A stretch of 64,000 nucleotides of DNA from contig NZ_CP110009.1 of assembly GCF_025947305.1 (NCBI RefSeq), positions 2,707,501 through 2,771,500 on the forward strand. Direction: 5' to 3'. Made by a program: the position numbers and the translations under genes. Below the pieces are notes generated by a model that saw nothing but the letters and a program-made list of their open reading frames with translations, was not told the DNA's origin and ran no database searches. Shown here piece by piece: positions 24,751 to 34,408 of the stretch (position 1 is its first letter; each line of letters begins with the position of its first letter). Source of the stretch: Flavobacterium sp. N3904 (GTDB taxonomy: Bacteria > Bacteroidota > Bacteroidia > Flavobacteriales > Flavobacteriaceae).

Positions 24751-26637
24751 ATGGGTAAAATAATCGGAATTGATTTAGGTACAACAAACTCTTGTGTTTC
24801 TGTAATGGAAGGTAATGAAGCAGTAGTAATCCCTAATGCTGAAGGAAAAAGAACAACACCATCTATCATCGCTTTTGTTGAAGGTGGAGAAATTAAAGTA
24901 GGTGATCCTGCTAAAAGACAAGCGGTAACTAATCCAACTAAGACTATTGCTTCTATCAAACGTTTTATGGGTCATTCCTTTGCAGAAATCACTGAAGAAG
25001 CAAAGAGAGTACCATATTCTGTAGTTAAAGGTGACAATAATACACCACGTGTAGATATCGATGGTCGTTTGTACACTGCTCAAGAATTGTCAGCTATGAC
25101 ACTTCAAAAAATGAAAAAAACAGCTGAAGACTATTTAGGTCAAACTGTTACTGAAGCAGTTATCACTGTTCCTGCTTACTTTAATGATGCACAACGTCAA
25201 GCTACAAAAGAAGCTGGAGAAATTGCTGGTCTTAAAGTAATGCGTATTATCAACGAACCAACTGCTGCAGCTTTGGCTTACGGTTTGGATAAAAAAGGTA
25301 AAGATCAAAAAATTGCTGTTTACGATTTAGGTGGAGGTACATTTGATATCTCAGTTCTTGAATTAGGGGACGGAGTTTTCGAAGTATTGTCTACAGATGG
25401 AGATACTCACTTAGGAGGTGATGATTTTGACCACGAAATTATTGACTGGTTAGCTGACGAATTTAAAGCTGAAGAAGGTATCGATTTGCGTTTGGACCCA
25501 ATGTCATTGCAACGTATCAAAGAAGCTGCTGAAAAAGCAAAAATTGAGTTGTCTTCTTCTGCAGAGACTGAAATCAACTTGCCATACGTGACTGCTACGG
25601 CTTCTGGACCAAAACACTTAGTTAAAAAATTAACTAGAGCTCAATTTGAAAAATTAACTGATTCATTAGTAAAACGTTCAATGGCACCAGTTGCTAAAGC
25701 GTTGAAAAATGCAAATTTAACAGTAAATGATATAGACGAAGTTATCTTGGTAGGAGGTTCTACTCGTATCCCAAGAATCGTTGAAGAAGTTGAAAAATTC
25801 TTTGGTAAAAAAGCATCTAAAGGAGTTAATCCTGATGAAGTTGTTGCAATTGGAGCAGCTATCCAAGGTGGAGTTCTTTCTGGAGATGTAAAAGATGTAT
25901 TGTTACTTGACGTTACACCTTTGTCTTTAGGAATTGAAACTATGGGTGGAGTTATGACTACATTAATTGAAGCTAACACAACTATACCAACTAAAAAATC
26001 TCAAGTTTTCTCTACAGCTGCAGATTCTCAACCAACTGTTGAATTACACGTTCTTCAAGGTGCAAGAGCAATGGCTGCTGATAACAAAACTATCGGTCGT
26101 TTCAACTTAGACGGTATTCCACCAGCACCAAGAGGAGTTCCTCAAATTGAAGTAACTTTTGATATTGATGCTAATGGTATCATCAAAGTTTCTGCAACAG
26201 ATAAAGGAACTGGTAAATCTCATGATATTCGTATCGAAGCTTCTTCTGGATTGACAGCTGAAGAAATCGAAAGAATGAAAAAAGATGCCGAAGCAAATGC
26301 TGATGCTGACAAAATTGCAAGAGAAAGAGCTGAAAAATTGAACGAAGCAGACGGAATGATTTTCCAAACTGAGTCTCAATTGAAAGAACTTGGTGCTAAA
26401 TTATCTGATGATAACAAAGTAGCGATCGAGTATGCATTGACTGAATTGAGAATGGCTCACCAATCTCAAGACATTCCTGCAATTCAAACAGCCCTTGACA
26501 ACATCAATGCAGCTTGGAAAACAGCTACAGAAGCTATGTACGCTCAAGGAGAACAAGGTCAACAAGCTGCTTCTGAGCCACAAGCTCAAGCACAAGGTGA
26601 CAATGTTGAAGATGTTGAATTTGAAGAAGTAAAATAA
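24751..26637 (+). CDS. dnaK: Chaperone DnaK (Hsp70)
   Basis: A 628-residue Hsp70. The ATPase domain (1-380) has [25 protein letters not shown] and [12 protein letters not shown]. It is followed by the linker [15 protein letters not shown], the substrate-binding domain and helical lid, and the C-terminal EDVEFEEVK tail seen in many bacterial DnaKs. It folds and protects client proteins with DnaJ/GrpE, whose genes are not nearby. Codon use is strongly biased, as expected for a highly expressed gene. It is monocistronic, with a sigma-54 type promoter and a terminator. Confidence 0.99.
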   Translation: MGKIIGIDLGTTNSCVSVMEGNEAVVIPNAEGKRTTPSIIAFVEGGEIKVGDPAKRQAVTNPTKTIASIKRFMGHSFAEITEEAKRVPYSVVKGDNNTPRVDIDGRLYTAQELSAMTLQKMKKTAEDYLGQTVTEAVITVPAYFNDAQRQATKEAGEIAGLKVMRIINEPTAAALAYGLDKKGKDQKIAVYDLGGGTFDISVLELGDGVFEVLSTDGDTHLGGDDFDHEIIDWLADEFKAEEGIDLRLDPMSLQRIKEAAEKAKIELSSSAETEINLPYVTATASGPKHLVKKLTRAQFEKLTDSLVKRSMAPVAKALKNANLTVNDIDEVILVGGSTRIPRIVEEVEKFFGKKASKGVNPDEVVAIGAAIQGGVLSGDVKDVLLLDVTPLSLGIETMGGVMTTLIEANTTIPTKKSQVFSTAADSQPTVELHVLQGARAMAADNKTIGRFNLDGIPPAPRGVPQIEVTFDIDANGIIKVSATDKGTGKSHDIRIEASSGLTAEEIERMKKDAEANADADKIARERAEKLNEADGMIFQTESQLKELGAKLSDDNKVAIEYALTELRMAHQSQDIPAIQTALDNINAAWKTATEAMYAQGEQGQQAASEPQAQAQGDNVEDVEFEEVK

Positions 26638-26670
26638 GTATTAAGAAATTAGTACAAAGTATTAAGATTA

Positions 26671-26700
26671 AAACCGAGTTAGCAATAGCTCGGTTTTTTT
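26671..26700 (+). terminator. Terminator of dnaK
   Basis: AAACCGAG / CTCGGTTT stem followed by seven T, 34 bp after the dnaK stop. Confidence 0.9.
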
Positions 26701-26758
26701 TATGCTATAAAGTCAAACAATTATTTATTTTTTGTAATATTACTATACAAATTATTTT

Positions 26759-27829
26759 ATGAGAAAGATTAAATACAAGAAAGGAAAGCGATTGCAGCCG
26801 TTTAGTCTCGAATATACAGGTTTACACAGAAACAAAGAGATTGAAATGCAATTGTTTGTTTATGATGACTGTACCGTAAGCGAATATGAGAATGGTACTA
26901 TTGCCAACTTGGAAAAGCATATTGATTATACTAAAACAAACTGGTTGAATATTCACGGATTGAGCGATATTGATTTGCTTAAAGAGGTTGCAGACTATTT
27001 TAAAATCGATAATTTTATGCTTGCTGATATTCTAAATACCACCAGAAGAACCAAACTCGAGGAGGAACACGACGTTTTGTTTTTTAATATAAAATCAATG
27101 TTGCCTTCTGAAACTACAGATGATATAAGGGTTGAACAGATTAGTTTTTTGTTAAAGAAAGGAATCTTAATTTCTTTTCAAGAAAAAAGAAGTGATTTTT
27201 TTACCCACATTCGCGAGCGCATTCGAACCAATTCTGGAATTGTTCGAGCCAAAAAAGCTGATTATTTATTGTATATTCTGTTGGATGCAATTATTGGAAA
27301 TTTTTATATAACCATTGAAAACGAGGAAGATAAAATTGAAGATTTAATAAATCTAACTAAAAGTAGTGCCGATCCTATTATTTTAGAAAAAATAGAAAAG
27401 CATAGGGATAATTTCAATTTCCTGAAACGTTCCATTATCCCGCTTAGGGACTCATTGTATGATATAAAAAGTATAAAAGAAGACGATGTGTTTAACGAAA
27501 TCGATTCGGATAATTTTAGTTTTTTCAGTCGTTTGCATCAAAAATGTTTGGAACTTTTGGAACAAATAGAATCGGATATGGGATCTTTGGAAAGCGCATC
27601 TAATTTCTTTTTTGCAGCACAAACGCACAAGATGAATGAGATAATGAAAACACTGACCATTATCTCTGTTATATTTATACCGCTTACTTTTATTGTGGGA
27701 GTTTACGGGATGAATTTTGATATTATGCCTGAATTGAGATATCATAATGGTTATTATATGGTGATGGGGTTTATGTTTTTGGTGGTAATTGGGATGGTTT
27801 TTTATTTTAAAAAGCGAAACTGGTTCTGA
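26759..27829 (+). CDS. corA: CorA magnesium/cobalt transporter
   Basis: A 356-residue CorA. A large cytoplasmic N-terminal domain with long helices (to about 290) is followed by two C-terminal membrane helices carrying the universal GMN selectivity motif (VGVYGMNFDIMPE). The short basic end (YFKKRNWF) is typical. It forms pentameric Mg2+ channels gated by cytoplasmic Mg2+. It starts with a basic stretch MRKIKYKKGKRLQ. Monocistronic. Confidence 0.95.
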   Translation: MRKIKYKKGKRLQPFSLEYTGLHRNKEIEMQLFVYDDCTVSEYENGTIANLEKHIDYTKTNWLNIHGLSDIDLLKEVADYFKIDNFMLADILNTTRRTKLEEEHDVLFFNIKSMLPSETTDDIRVEQISFLLKKGILISFQEKRSDFFTHIRERIRTNSGIVRAKKADYLLYILLDAIIGNFYITIENEEDKIEDLINLTKSSADPIILEKIEKHRDNFNFLKRSIIPLRDSLYDIKSIKEDDVFNEIDSDNFSFFSRLHQKCLELLEQIESDMGSLESASNFFFAAQTHKMNEIMKTLTIISVIFIPLTFIVGVYGMNFDIMPELRYHNGYYMVMGFMFLVVIGMVFYFKKRNWF

Positions 27830-27946
27830 TTTATTATTATATACAGCAGTTTATTATTTAAAACTGATTTTGGTCATATTTAAAGGGAAATTAAATACAT
27901 AATTTTGTACAAAACATGTTGGTGATTATATTTTAAAATTTTAAGT

Positions 27947-30040
27947 ATGAATAAAGCTATATATATTGCAACTATAGAAGAAAATTGCGGTAAAACGATA
28001 ATTACTTTAGGGTTGATGAGAACACTTTTGGGAAGAACAGCCAAAGTTGGTTATTTCAGGCCAATAATAGAAGATTATGAGGAAGGAAAAAAAGATACTC
28101 ACATCGAAATGGTTATTTCTCATTTTGATTTAGATATCGATTATGACGATGCTTATGCTATTACCAAAAGTAAGTTAATCAAGAAAAAAAATAAAGGAAA
28201 ACTGGGTGAGGTTGTCGATCTCATTATTGAAAAATACAAAAAATTAGAAGAGCGTTTTGACTTTGTTCTGGTTGAAGGTACTAGTTTTTCGGGCGAAGGC
28301 ACGGTAATCGAGCTGGATATGAACGTACTTATCGCAAAAAATCTTGGGATACCAACGATAATTGTAGGTTCTGGAGAAGGAAAAACGTTGGATGAATTGG
28401 TCGATAATCTAAATTTGGCCTATAATTCATTTAAAGTGAAGGAGGTAGAAGTATTGGCAGTAATAGCCAATAAAGTGCAACCGGAAAATTTGGATTTGGT
28501 AACTTCAAGTCTTCAAAAAAGTTTGCCAAAATCAATAGTAATAAATTCAATTCCATTAATTTCTAGCTTGCATAATCCTACAATTCAAGAAATTGTTGAA
28601 GTTTTGGATGCCAAAATTTTATTTGGACATGAATATTTAAATAATCAAAGCGGGAGTTACAGTATTGGAGCAATGCAGTTGTGTAACTATTTGTTGCATC
28701 TAAAAGAAAATGGACTTATCATTACGCCTGGCGATAGAGCCGATATAATTCTTGGAGCATTACAAGCCAACGAATCTGCAAATTATCCATCGGTTTCGGG
28801 TATAGTTTTGACAGGTAATATCATACCGGAAGAAAGTATTTTAAAGCTGATAGAAGGTCTTTCTACCGTTGTGCCAATCATTACTGTTGAAGGCGGAACC
28901 TATCATATTGCCAATAAGATTGGAAATATTAAATCTAAAATTTATGCTGGTAATTTGCAGAAAATTGAGACTTCCATTAATACTTTCGACAAATATGTAG
29001 ATTTGGATGCATTAACCAATAAATTCAATGCTTTTGAAGCAGAAGGCATGACTCCAAAAATGTTTCAGTACAACTTGGTTAAAAGAGCCAAAGAGCATAG
29101 AAAACATATTGTTTTGCCGGAAGGAAATGATGAAAGAATTATTATAGCTGCAGCGCGTCTACAAGCGATGGATGTGGTTGATATTTCGATTATTGGGAAT
29201 AAAAAACAAATTGAAAATAAAGTTGCCGAGTTAGGTTTGGATTTTGACTTTTCGAAAGTGCCTATTATTAATCCAAAAGAATCTGAAAATTATGATGATT
29301 ATGTAAATACGTATTATGAATTGCGTAAGGCTAAAAATGTAACACTCGGAATGGCCAAAGATTTACTGGAAGACGTTTCGTATTTTGGTACTATGATGGT
29401 CTATAAAGGACATGCTGACGGAATGGTTTCTGGAGCGGCGCACACTACACAGCACACTATTTTGCCTGCATTGCAGTTCATTAAAACCAAACCAAATTCT
29501 TCGGTAGTATCCTCTATATTTTTTATGTGTTTGGAAGACCGTGTTTCTATTTTTGGTGATTGTGCGATCAACCCAAATCCAACTGCAGAGCAATTGGCCG
29601 AAATCGCAATTTCATCAGCCGATTCCAGTATTGCTTTTGGAATAGAGCCCAAAATTGCGATGCTTTCCTATTCATCGGGTTCATCTGGAAAAGGAGATGA
29701 AGTAGATAAAGTGAGAGCAGCTACCGAAATAGTAAAACATAAACGTCCGGATCTTAAAATTGAAGGACCAATACAATATGATGCAGCCGTAGATTTAGAA
29801 GTTGGACAAAGCAAAATGCCAAATTCTGAAGTAGCGGGTCATGCAAGTGTTTTGATTTTTCCTGATTTAAATACAGGAAATAACACTTACAAAGCAGTGC
29901 AAAGAGAAACAGGAGCATTAGCCATCGGACCAATGTTACAAGGTTTGAATAAACCAGTAAACGATTTAAGTCGAGGTTGCACAGTAGATGATATTATTAA
30001 CACCGTCGTGATTACGGCAATTCAAGCACAAGGACTATAA
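27947..30040 (+). CDS. pta: Phosphate acetyltransferase (long form)
   Basis: A 697-residue three-domain enzyme interconverting acetyl-CoA and acetyl phosphate. The N-terminal BioD-like P-loop domain (about 1-220) reads IATIEENCGKTIITLGLM. The DRTGG domain (about 225-340) contains TPGDRADIILGALQ. The catalytic PTA domain (about 375-695) has IVLPEGNDERI, VSGAAHTTQHTILPALQ, YSSGSSGKGDE and LNKPVNDLSRGC. The N-terminal domains regulate activity allosterically in long-form enzymes. The stop is 1 bp before the acetate kinase start region, so the two are one operon for acetate overflow or substrate-level ATP. Confidence 0.97.
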   Translation: MNKAIYIATIEENCGKTIITLGLMRTLLGRTAKVGYFRPIIEDYEEGKKDTHIEMVISHFDLDIDYDDAYAITKSKLIKKKNKGKLGEVVDLIIEKYKKLEERFDFVLVEGTSFSGEGTVIELDMNVLIAKNLGIPTIIVGSGEGKTLDELVDNLNLAYNSFKVKEVEVLAVIANKVQPENLDLVTSSLQKSLPKSIVINSIPLISSLHNPTIQEIVEVLDAKILFGHEYLNNQSGSYSIGAMQLCNYLLHLKENGLIITPGDRADIILGALQANESANYPSVSGIVLTGNIIPEESILKLIEGLSTVVPIITVEGGTYHIANKIGNIKSKIYAGNLQKIETSINTFDKYVDLDALTNKFNAFEAEGMTPKMFQYNLVKRAKEHRKHIVLPEGNDERIIIAAARLQAMDVVDISIIGNKKQIENKVAELGLDFDFSKVPIINPKESENYDDYVNTYYELRKAKNVTLGMAKDLLEDVSYFGTMMVYKGHADGMVSGAAHTTQHTILPALQFIKTKPNSSVVSSIFFMCLEDRVSIFGDCAINPNPTAEQLAEIAISSADSSIAFGIEPKIAMLSYSSGSSGKGDEVDKVRAATEIVKHKRPDLKIEGPIQYDAAVDLEVGQSKMPNSEVAGHASVLIFPDLNTGNNTYKAVQRETGALAIGPMLQGLNKPVNDLSRGCTVDDIINTVVITAIQAQGL

Positions 30041-30041
30041 T

Positions 30042-31241
30042 ATGAAAATAGTAATAATAAATTCCGGGAGTTCCTCTATTAAATATCAAATGATTGATAT
30101 GCCTTCCAATGAAGTAATTTGCAGCGGAATGATTGATAGAATTGGTTTGGAAACTTCAAACTTGAGTTATGTTACCAATTTAGTAAAAATTGAAGAATCA
30201 TTGCCTATTGCCAATCATAAAATAGGATTGCAGAAAATTGCTCAATTATTGATGGATGAGCAAGTAGGTGTTATAAAAAGCACTAAGGAAGTTGAAGCTG
30301 TTGGACATCGTGTGGTTCATGGTGGAAGTACTTTCTCTAATACTGTTGTTATAAATGATGATGTAAAAAATGAAATTAAACATCTTTTCGAATTAGCGCC
30401 ATTGCATAATCCGGCAAATTTTGAAGGTATAATTGTTGCCGAAGAAATTTTTGCCAATGCAAAACAGGTTGCTGTTTTTGATACTGCTTTTCATCAAACA
30501 ATTCCCGTAGTTGCTCATAAATATGCAATTCCAAATTATCTTTTGACAGAAAATAAAGTTCGTGTTTACGGTTTTCATGGAACCAGTCATAAATATGTTT
30601 CGGAAAATGCTATTCAATTTTTGCAAGCCAATTCGGTAAATAAAACTTCAAATATTATTACAATACATCTAGGAAATGGTTGTAGTATGACCGCTATAAA
30701 AGACGGGAAAAGCATCGATACCACACTCGGATTTGGTCCAATGAATGGTTTGATTATGGGAACTCGTTCTGGAGATATCGATCAATCAGTCATTTTTTAT
30801 CTGGTAAAAACTTTAGGATATACTGTAGATGAAGTAAATACTTTATTGCAAAAACAAAGCGGAATGCTTGGTCTTACAGGATATAGTGATTTAAGAGACA
30901 TAGAAGCAAATGCCGAAAAAGGCAATGTAGATTGTCAATTGGCATTGGCAATGAATGCTTATCGAATTAAGAAATTTATAGGTTCGTATTCTGCAGCTTT
31001 AAATGGTTTGGATGCTATCGTTTTTACGGCAGGAATTGGAGAAAATTCATCCTACATCAGAAAATTGGTGTGTACCGATATGGAATATTTCGGATTGGAA
31101 TTGGATCATTCCAAAAATGAAGTTCGTTCCAAAGAAATGAGAGAAATAAATACACCTGAATCAAAAACAAAAATTTTGGTTATCCCTACCAATGAAGAGA
31201 TTGAAATAGCAAATCAGGTCTATGAATTGTTATTGAGTTAA
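30042..31241 (+). CDS. ackA: Acetate kinase
   Basis: A 399-residue ASKHA-fold kinase transferring phosphate between acetyl phosphate and ADP. Motifs are INSGSSSIKYQM at the start, GHRVVHGG, FDTAFHQTIP, VYGFHGTSHKYV, HLGNGCSM, GFGPMNGLIMGTRSGDID and FTAGIGENSSYIR. It directly follows pta, the usual partner, and is terminated 20 bp after its stop. Confidence 0.98.
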   Translation: MKIVIINSGSSSIKYQMIDMPSNEVICSGMIDRIGLETSNLSYVTNLVKIEESLPIANHKIGLQKIAQLLMDEQVGVIKSTKEVEAVGHRVVHGGSTFSNTVVINDDVKNEIKHLFELAPLHNPANFEGIIVAEEIFANAKQVAVFDTAFHQTIPVVAHKYAIPNYLLTENKVRVYGFHGTSHKYVSENAIQFLQANSVNKTSNIITIHLGNGCSMTAIKDGKSIDTTLGFGPMNGLIMGTRSGDIDQSVIFYLVKTLGYTVDEVNTLLQKQSGMLGLTGYSDLRDIEANAEKGNVDCQLALAMNAYRIKKFIGSYSAALNGLDAIVFTAGIGENSSYIRKLVCTDMEYFGLELDHSKNEVRSKEMREINTPESKTKILVIPTNEEIEIANQVYELLLS

Positions 31242-31258
31242 AATTTAATTTTATTTTT

Positions 31259-31290
31259 TAAAAAGCTTCTGTATTCAGAGGCTTTTTTTT
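31259..31290 (+). terminator. Terminator of pta-ackA
   Basis: AAAAAGCTTCTG / CAGAGGCTTTTT (one G-U pair) with TATT loop and a T-run. Confidence 0.9.
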
Positions 31291-31422
31291 ATGCAGTAAA
31301 TTCAATAAATGTGTTTATATTTGAGGGTTAATCGTTTTATTTTGGATTCGAATTTTTAAAAAAAAAGTTCGAAATATAAATATAATTCCCTGTTTCTTTT
31401 TAAAAGTAATTTGCAGCTCCAT

Positions 31423-34167
31423 ATGAAAAATAATGTCTTTAGTTTAATTCTATTTTGTTTTATTTCATTCAATTCGTTAGGGCAAGGATTGTTGCCGTTT
31501 GTTGAAAATTACAGCAAATCCAATTATCAGGGAGATAATCAAATTTGGAGTCTGGCTCAAGGAAAAGATAACGCGATGTATTTTGCCAATAACCATTATT
31601 TATTGCGCTATGATGGCGTTAAATGGGAAAAAAACATGTTGCCCAATAAAACTATCATCCGTTCAATTATGGTTGAAGGCGATCGTATTTATTCAGGTTC
31701 TTATAAAGAATTTGGTTATTGGTATCGAAAGGATGGAGTAATGAAATACGTTTCTATATCAAATTCAGAGAGCGTTTTTAATGGTAAAGAAAATGAAGAA
31801 ATTTGGAAAATTTTTAAATTTAATTCCAAAATTTATTTTCAATCTTTCAATGAAATTTTTGTTTATGATGGTACAAAAATCAAGAAACTGAAACTTCCAT
31901 ATCTTATATCCTATTGTTTTGTAATTGACAACCAGCTTTTGATAGCAACGGTCGAAAAAGGGGTTTATAAAATGGTTGGTTCACGTTTTATTCCCATAAA
32001 GGGGTGGAGTGTTTTAGAAAAAAAAGTAATCCATTCTATCGAAAAATTTGAAGATAAAACTTTTGTTTTCACTCAAAAAAACGGTGTTTTTATAGCACAA
32101 AAAGGAGTCCTCAAGCCTTGGAATTCTCCATTGAATGAAACCTTAAAAACAGCCATAATAAACGATGCACAGTTTATAAAAAACAATAAGCTTGTTATTG
32201 GAACCGCAAGTAAAGGCGCTTATGTATATAATCTAAAGGATAATACTTTTATAGATATTAATCGCAATAACGTTCTAGAGAATAATTCGGTATTGACAAT
32301 TAACCAAGACAGGGAGAATAATTTGTGGTTAGGGCTTGATAATGGAATCGCGTTTGTTGAGGTAAATTCGAACATTACAATTTTCTATGATAATTCGGGG
32401 ACTCTAGGTTCTGTTTATTCAGTTGCTGCTGCTGATAATGGTTATATAATGGCTTCTAACCATGGTGTTTTTAAATACGCAAACAATACTTTTTCATTGA
32501 TTCCCAACACCCAAGGGCAAGCATGGAATATCAGTAAAATAAACAACAGTTATCTTATTGGACACAACGAAGGAAATTTACTGTATAAGAATGGTGTTTT
32601 TTCTAAGTTAAATAATATAAATGGCGGTTGGAATTTAACAAAAAGCAATGCAAATAACAGCTATTTGCAAGCAACATATAGCGGAATAGTGTTGTATACA
32701 GATCCTAACGATTTATCGATTTATAAGGTTATAGATGGGCTTTTAAAACCAATAAAACAAGTCGCCCAGAATACTAAAAATGAAATTTGGGCTGCAGATA
32801 ATTATAGAGGATTGTATCGAATTATACTCAACGAAAAAAATGAAACCCAAAAAGTATATAACATCACTAATCTCAATAAAATTTCAAATGATTTTGGTGT
32901 AAAAATTTTTGAATTTCGAAATGATATCCTTTTCTTGATTGACAACACTTGGTATACTTATAATTCAATAACTGAAAAATTAGAAAAAAATGCATTGTTT
33001 AATGCCAATTTCAAGAACATTTCAGACATCGTTTCTATAGATGAAAACCATTTTTTGGTATACCAAAACGGGCTTTTATATCATATTTACGCCAATAAAA
33101 ATAATTTTGTATGGAATGCCATTCAGGAGAAATATTATAAAGGCAAAATTATAAATGATAATTTGAGAATTTTTAAATCTGGAGACCACTATTTATTGAA
33201 CCTGGACGATGGATTTATTTCACTCCAACTAAAGTTTGAAAACAAACACAAGAATATTTTGAAAGTGGAGGCTTTTAACAATGACGTTTTAGTTCAAAAC
33301 CATTCCAAAATAAAATACAATTCCGAAATTAGAATTAACATTATTTCAGGAATTTATGGAATATCAAAGCCCAATTTGTTTTACAAACTTGATGATCTTA
33401 AGGATTTGATTCCTGTTGAAAATGGAACTGTGGTTTTGAATAATTTGAAAAGTGGATCCCATGAAATTAGTTTTTATTATCATGATGGGTTGCATTATAA
33501 ACAGGCTGTTAGTTTTGAATTTAGCGTCAATAAGCCCTGGTATTTTTCTTTTTGGATGATTGCATTATATCTTGTTGTTATTGTTTTTTTCTTCTTTTTA
33601 TATTACAAATGGAACAAAATGCGATATCTTCAAAAGTTGGCTTTACAAGAGGAAGAGCTGAAACACCAAAAAGAGATTTTAGAAATGGAACTCAAAGCCG
33701 AAAATGAATTGAACAGCCAGGAATATGAAAAACATATTTTGGAATTAAATTTGCAAACCAAGGCTTCTGAGGTGGCCGGCAAATCGCTTTCAATAGCAAA
33801 ACAAAGCGAAATGATTGAGAATATTCAAAGGATTTTGGATTCTGAAACCGATTTTAATAAGCTTAAAAGCGAGATTAGAAAAGCCATAAAAATTAATGCA
33901 GTCAACAAGCATGAATGGGAAACTTTTGAAACCAATCTGAATCAAATCAATAATGAATTTATAAACAGTCTCTCCAAAAAATATCCTGCCTTAACGTCAA
34001 AGGATATTAAGCTTTGTATTTACTTAAAAATGAATCTTTCTTCGAAAGAAATTGCGCCTATGATGAATATTTCATTCAGAGGAGTCGAATTGCATCGATA
34101 TAGACTGAGAAAAAAGTTGAACCTTTTGCAAGAAGAAAGCCTTTCTAAATTTTTATTAAATTTATAA
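31423..34167 (+). CDS. SusR-like membrane regulator: beta-propeller, Y_Y_Y, LuxR HTH
   Basis: From ATG 31423 (914 residues) the protein starts with a signal peptide (MKNNVFSLILFCFISFNSLGQ). A long periplasmic repeat region (about 25-620) has propeller-type blades (IWSLAQGKDNAMYFAN, LTINQDRENNLWLGLDNG). It is followed by a Y_Y_Y-type strand domain (about 630-700), one membrane helix (about 703-727), a long coiled coil rich in Glu/Leu/Lys, and a C-terminal LuxR-type helix-turn-helix (LTSKDIKLCIYLKMNLSSKEIA ... RGVELHRYRLRKKL). No kinase domain is present. It senses glycan fragments in the periplasm and regulates the adjacent SusC/D locus, like SusR-type regulators. Confidence 0.85.
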   Translation: MKNNVFSLILFCFISFNSLGQGLLPFVENYSKSNYQGDNQIWSLAQGKDNAMYFANNHYLLRYDGVKWEKNMLPNKTIIRSIMVEGDRIYSGSYKEFGYWYRKDGVMKYVSISNSESVFNGKENEEIWKIFKFNSKIYFQSFNEIFVYDGTKIKKLKLPYLISYCFVIDNQLLIATVEKGVYKMVGSRFIPIKGWSVLEKKVIHSIEKFEDKTFVFTQKNGVFIAQKGVLKPWNSPLNETLKTAIINDAQFIKNNKLVIGTASKGAYVYNLKDNTFIDINRNNVLENNSVLTINQDRENNLWLGLDNGIAFVEVNSNITIFYDNSGTLGSVYSVAAADNGYIMASNHGVFKYANNTFSLIPNTQGQAWNISKINNSYLIGHNEGNLLYKNGVFSKLNNINGGWNLTKSNANNSYLQATYSGIVLYTDPNDLSIYKVIDGLLKPIKQVAQNTKNEIWAADNYRGLYRIILNEKNETQKVYNITNLNKISNDFGVKIFEFRNDILFLIDNTWYTYNSITEKLEKNALFNANFKNISDIVSIDENHFLVYQNGLLYHIYANKNNFVWNAIQEKYYKGKIINDNLRIFKSGDHYLLNLDDGFISLQLKFENKHKNILKVEAFNNDVLVQNHSKIKYNSEIRINIISGIYGISKPNLFYKLDDLKDLIPVENGTVVLNNLKSGSHEISFYYHDGLHYKQAVSFEFSVNKPWYFSFWMIALYLVVIVFFFFLYYKWNKMRYLQKLALQEEELKHQKEILEMELKAENELNSQEYEKHILELNLQTKASEVAGKSLSIAKQSEMIENIQRILDSETDFNKLKSEIRKAIKINAVNKHEWETFETNLNQINNEFINSLSKKYPALTSKDIKLCIYLKMNLSSKEIAPMMNISFRGVELHRYRLRKKLNLLQEESLSKFLLNL

Positions 34168-34235
34168 TATTCCTTCTTTTTATTTCGAATTATGTTATTT
34201 TATCTTAAATTATTACATAATTCCAATACATCATT

Positions 34236-34253
34236 ACTACATCATACTGTAGT
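34236..34253. promoter_or_regulatory. ACTACA/TGTAGT inverted repeat upstream of susC
   Basis: ACTACATCATACTGTAGT, 6-bp arms around a 6-bp spacer. Related TGTAGT half sites recur at 34323-34328 and 34331-34336 in the same gap, consistent with several binding sites for one regulator. Confidence 0.45.
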
Positions 34254-34351
34254 TTTGACTTTCTTTTTTACACTAATTTTTTGTTCAATTCATTGATATA
34301 TCTTACTCTATTATTATGATGATGTAGTTATGTAGTAGCTCAATATTGCGT

Positions 34352-34367
34352 ACTACAACGTTGTAAT
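34352..34367. promoter_or_regulatory. Candidate regulon operator upstream of susC
   Basis: ACTACAACGTTGTAAT is a palindrome 41 bp upstream of the susC start. It matches the palindrome at 45880-45895 upstream of the GH97 gene at 14 of 16 positions. Confidence 0.55.
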
Positions 34368-34408
34368 TGGCTAATTTAGCTTCATTGAATTTAACAAATC
34401 ATTAATAT

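Noticed and set aside
24775..26595. Several long antisense frames inside dnaK
   Set aside because: These arise from the strong codon bias of dnaK; their translations show no domain and no start context.
27870..27907. Promoter of pta (TTG and TAATTTTG)
   Set aside because: The -7 box is good but the only TTG is 27 bp away, outside the usual 17-23 bp range, so it was not listed.
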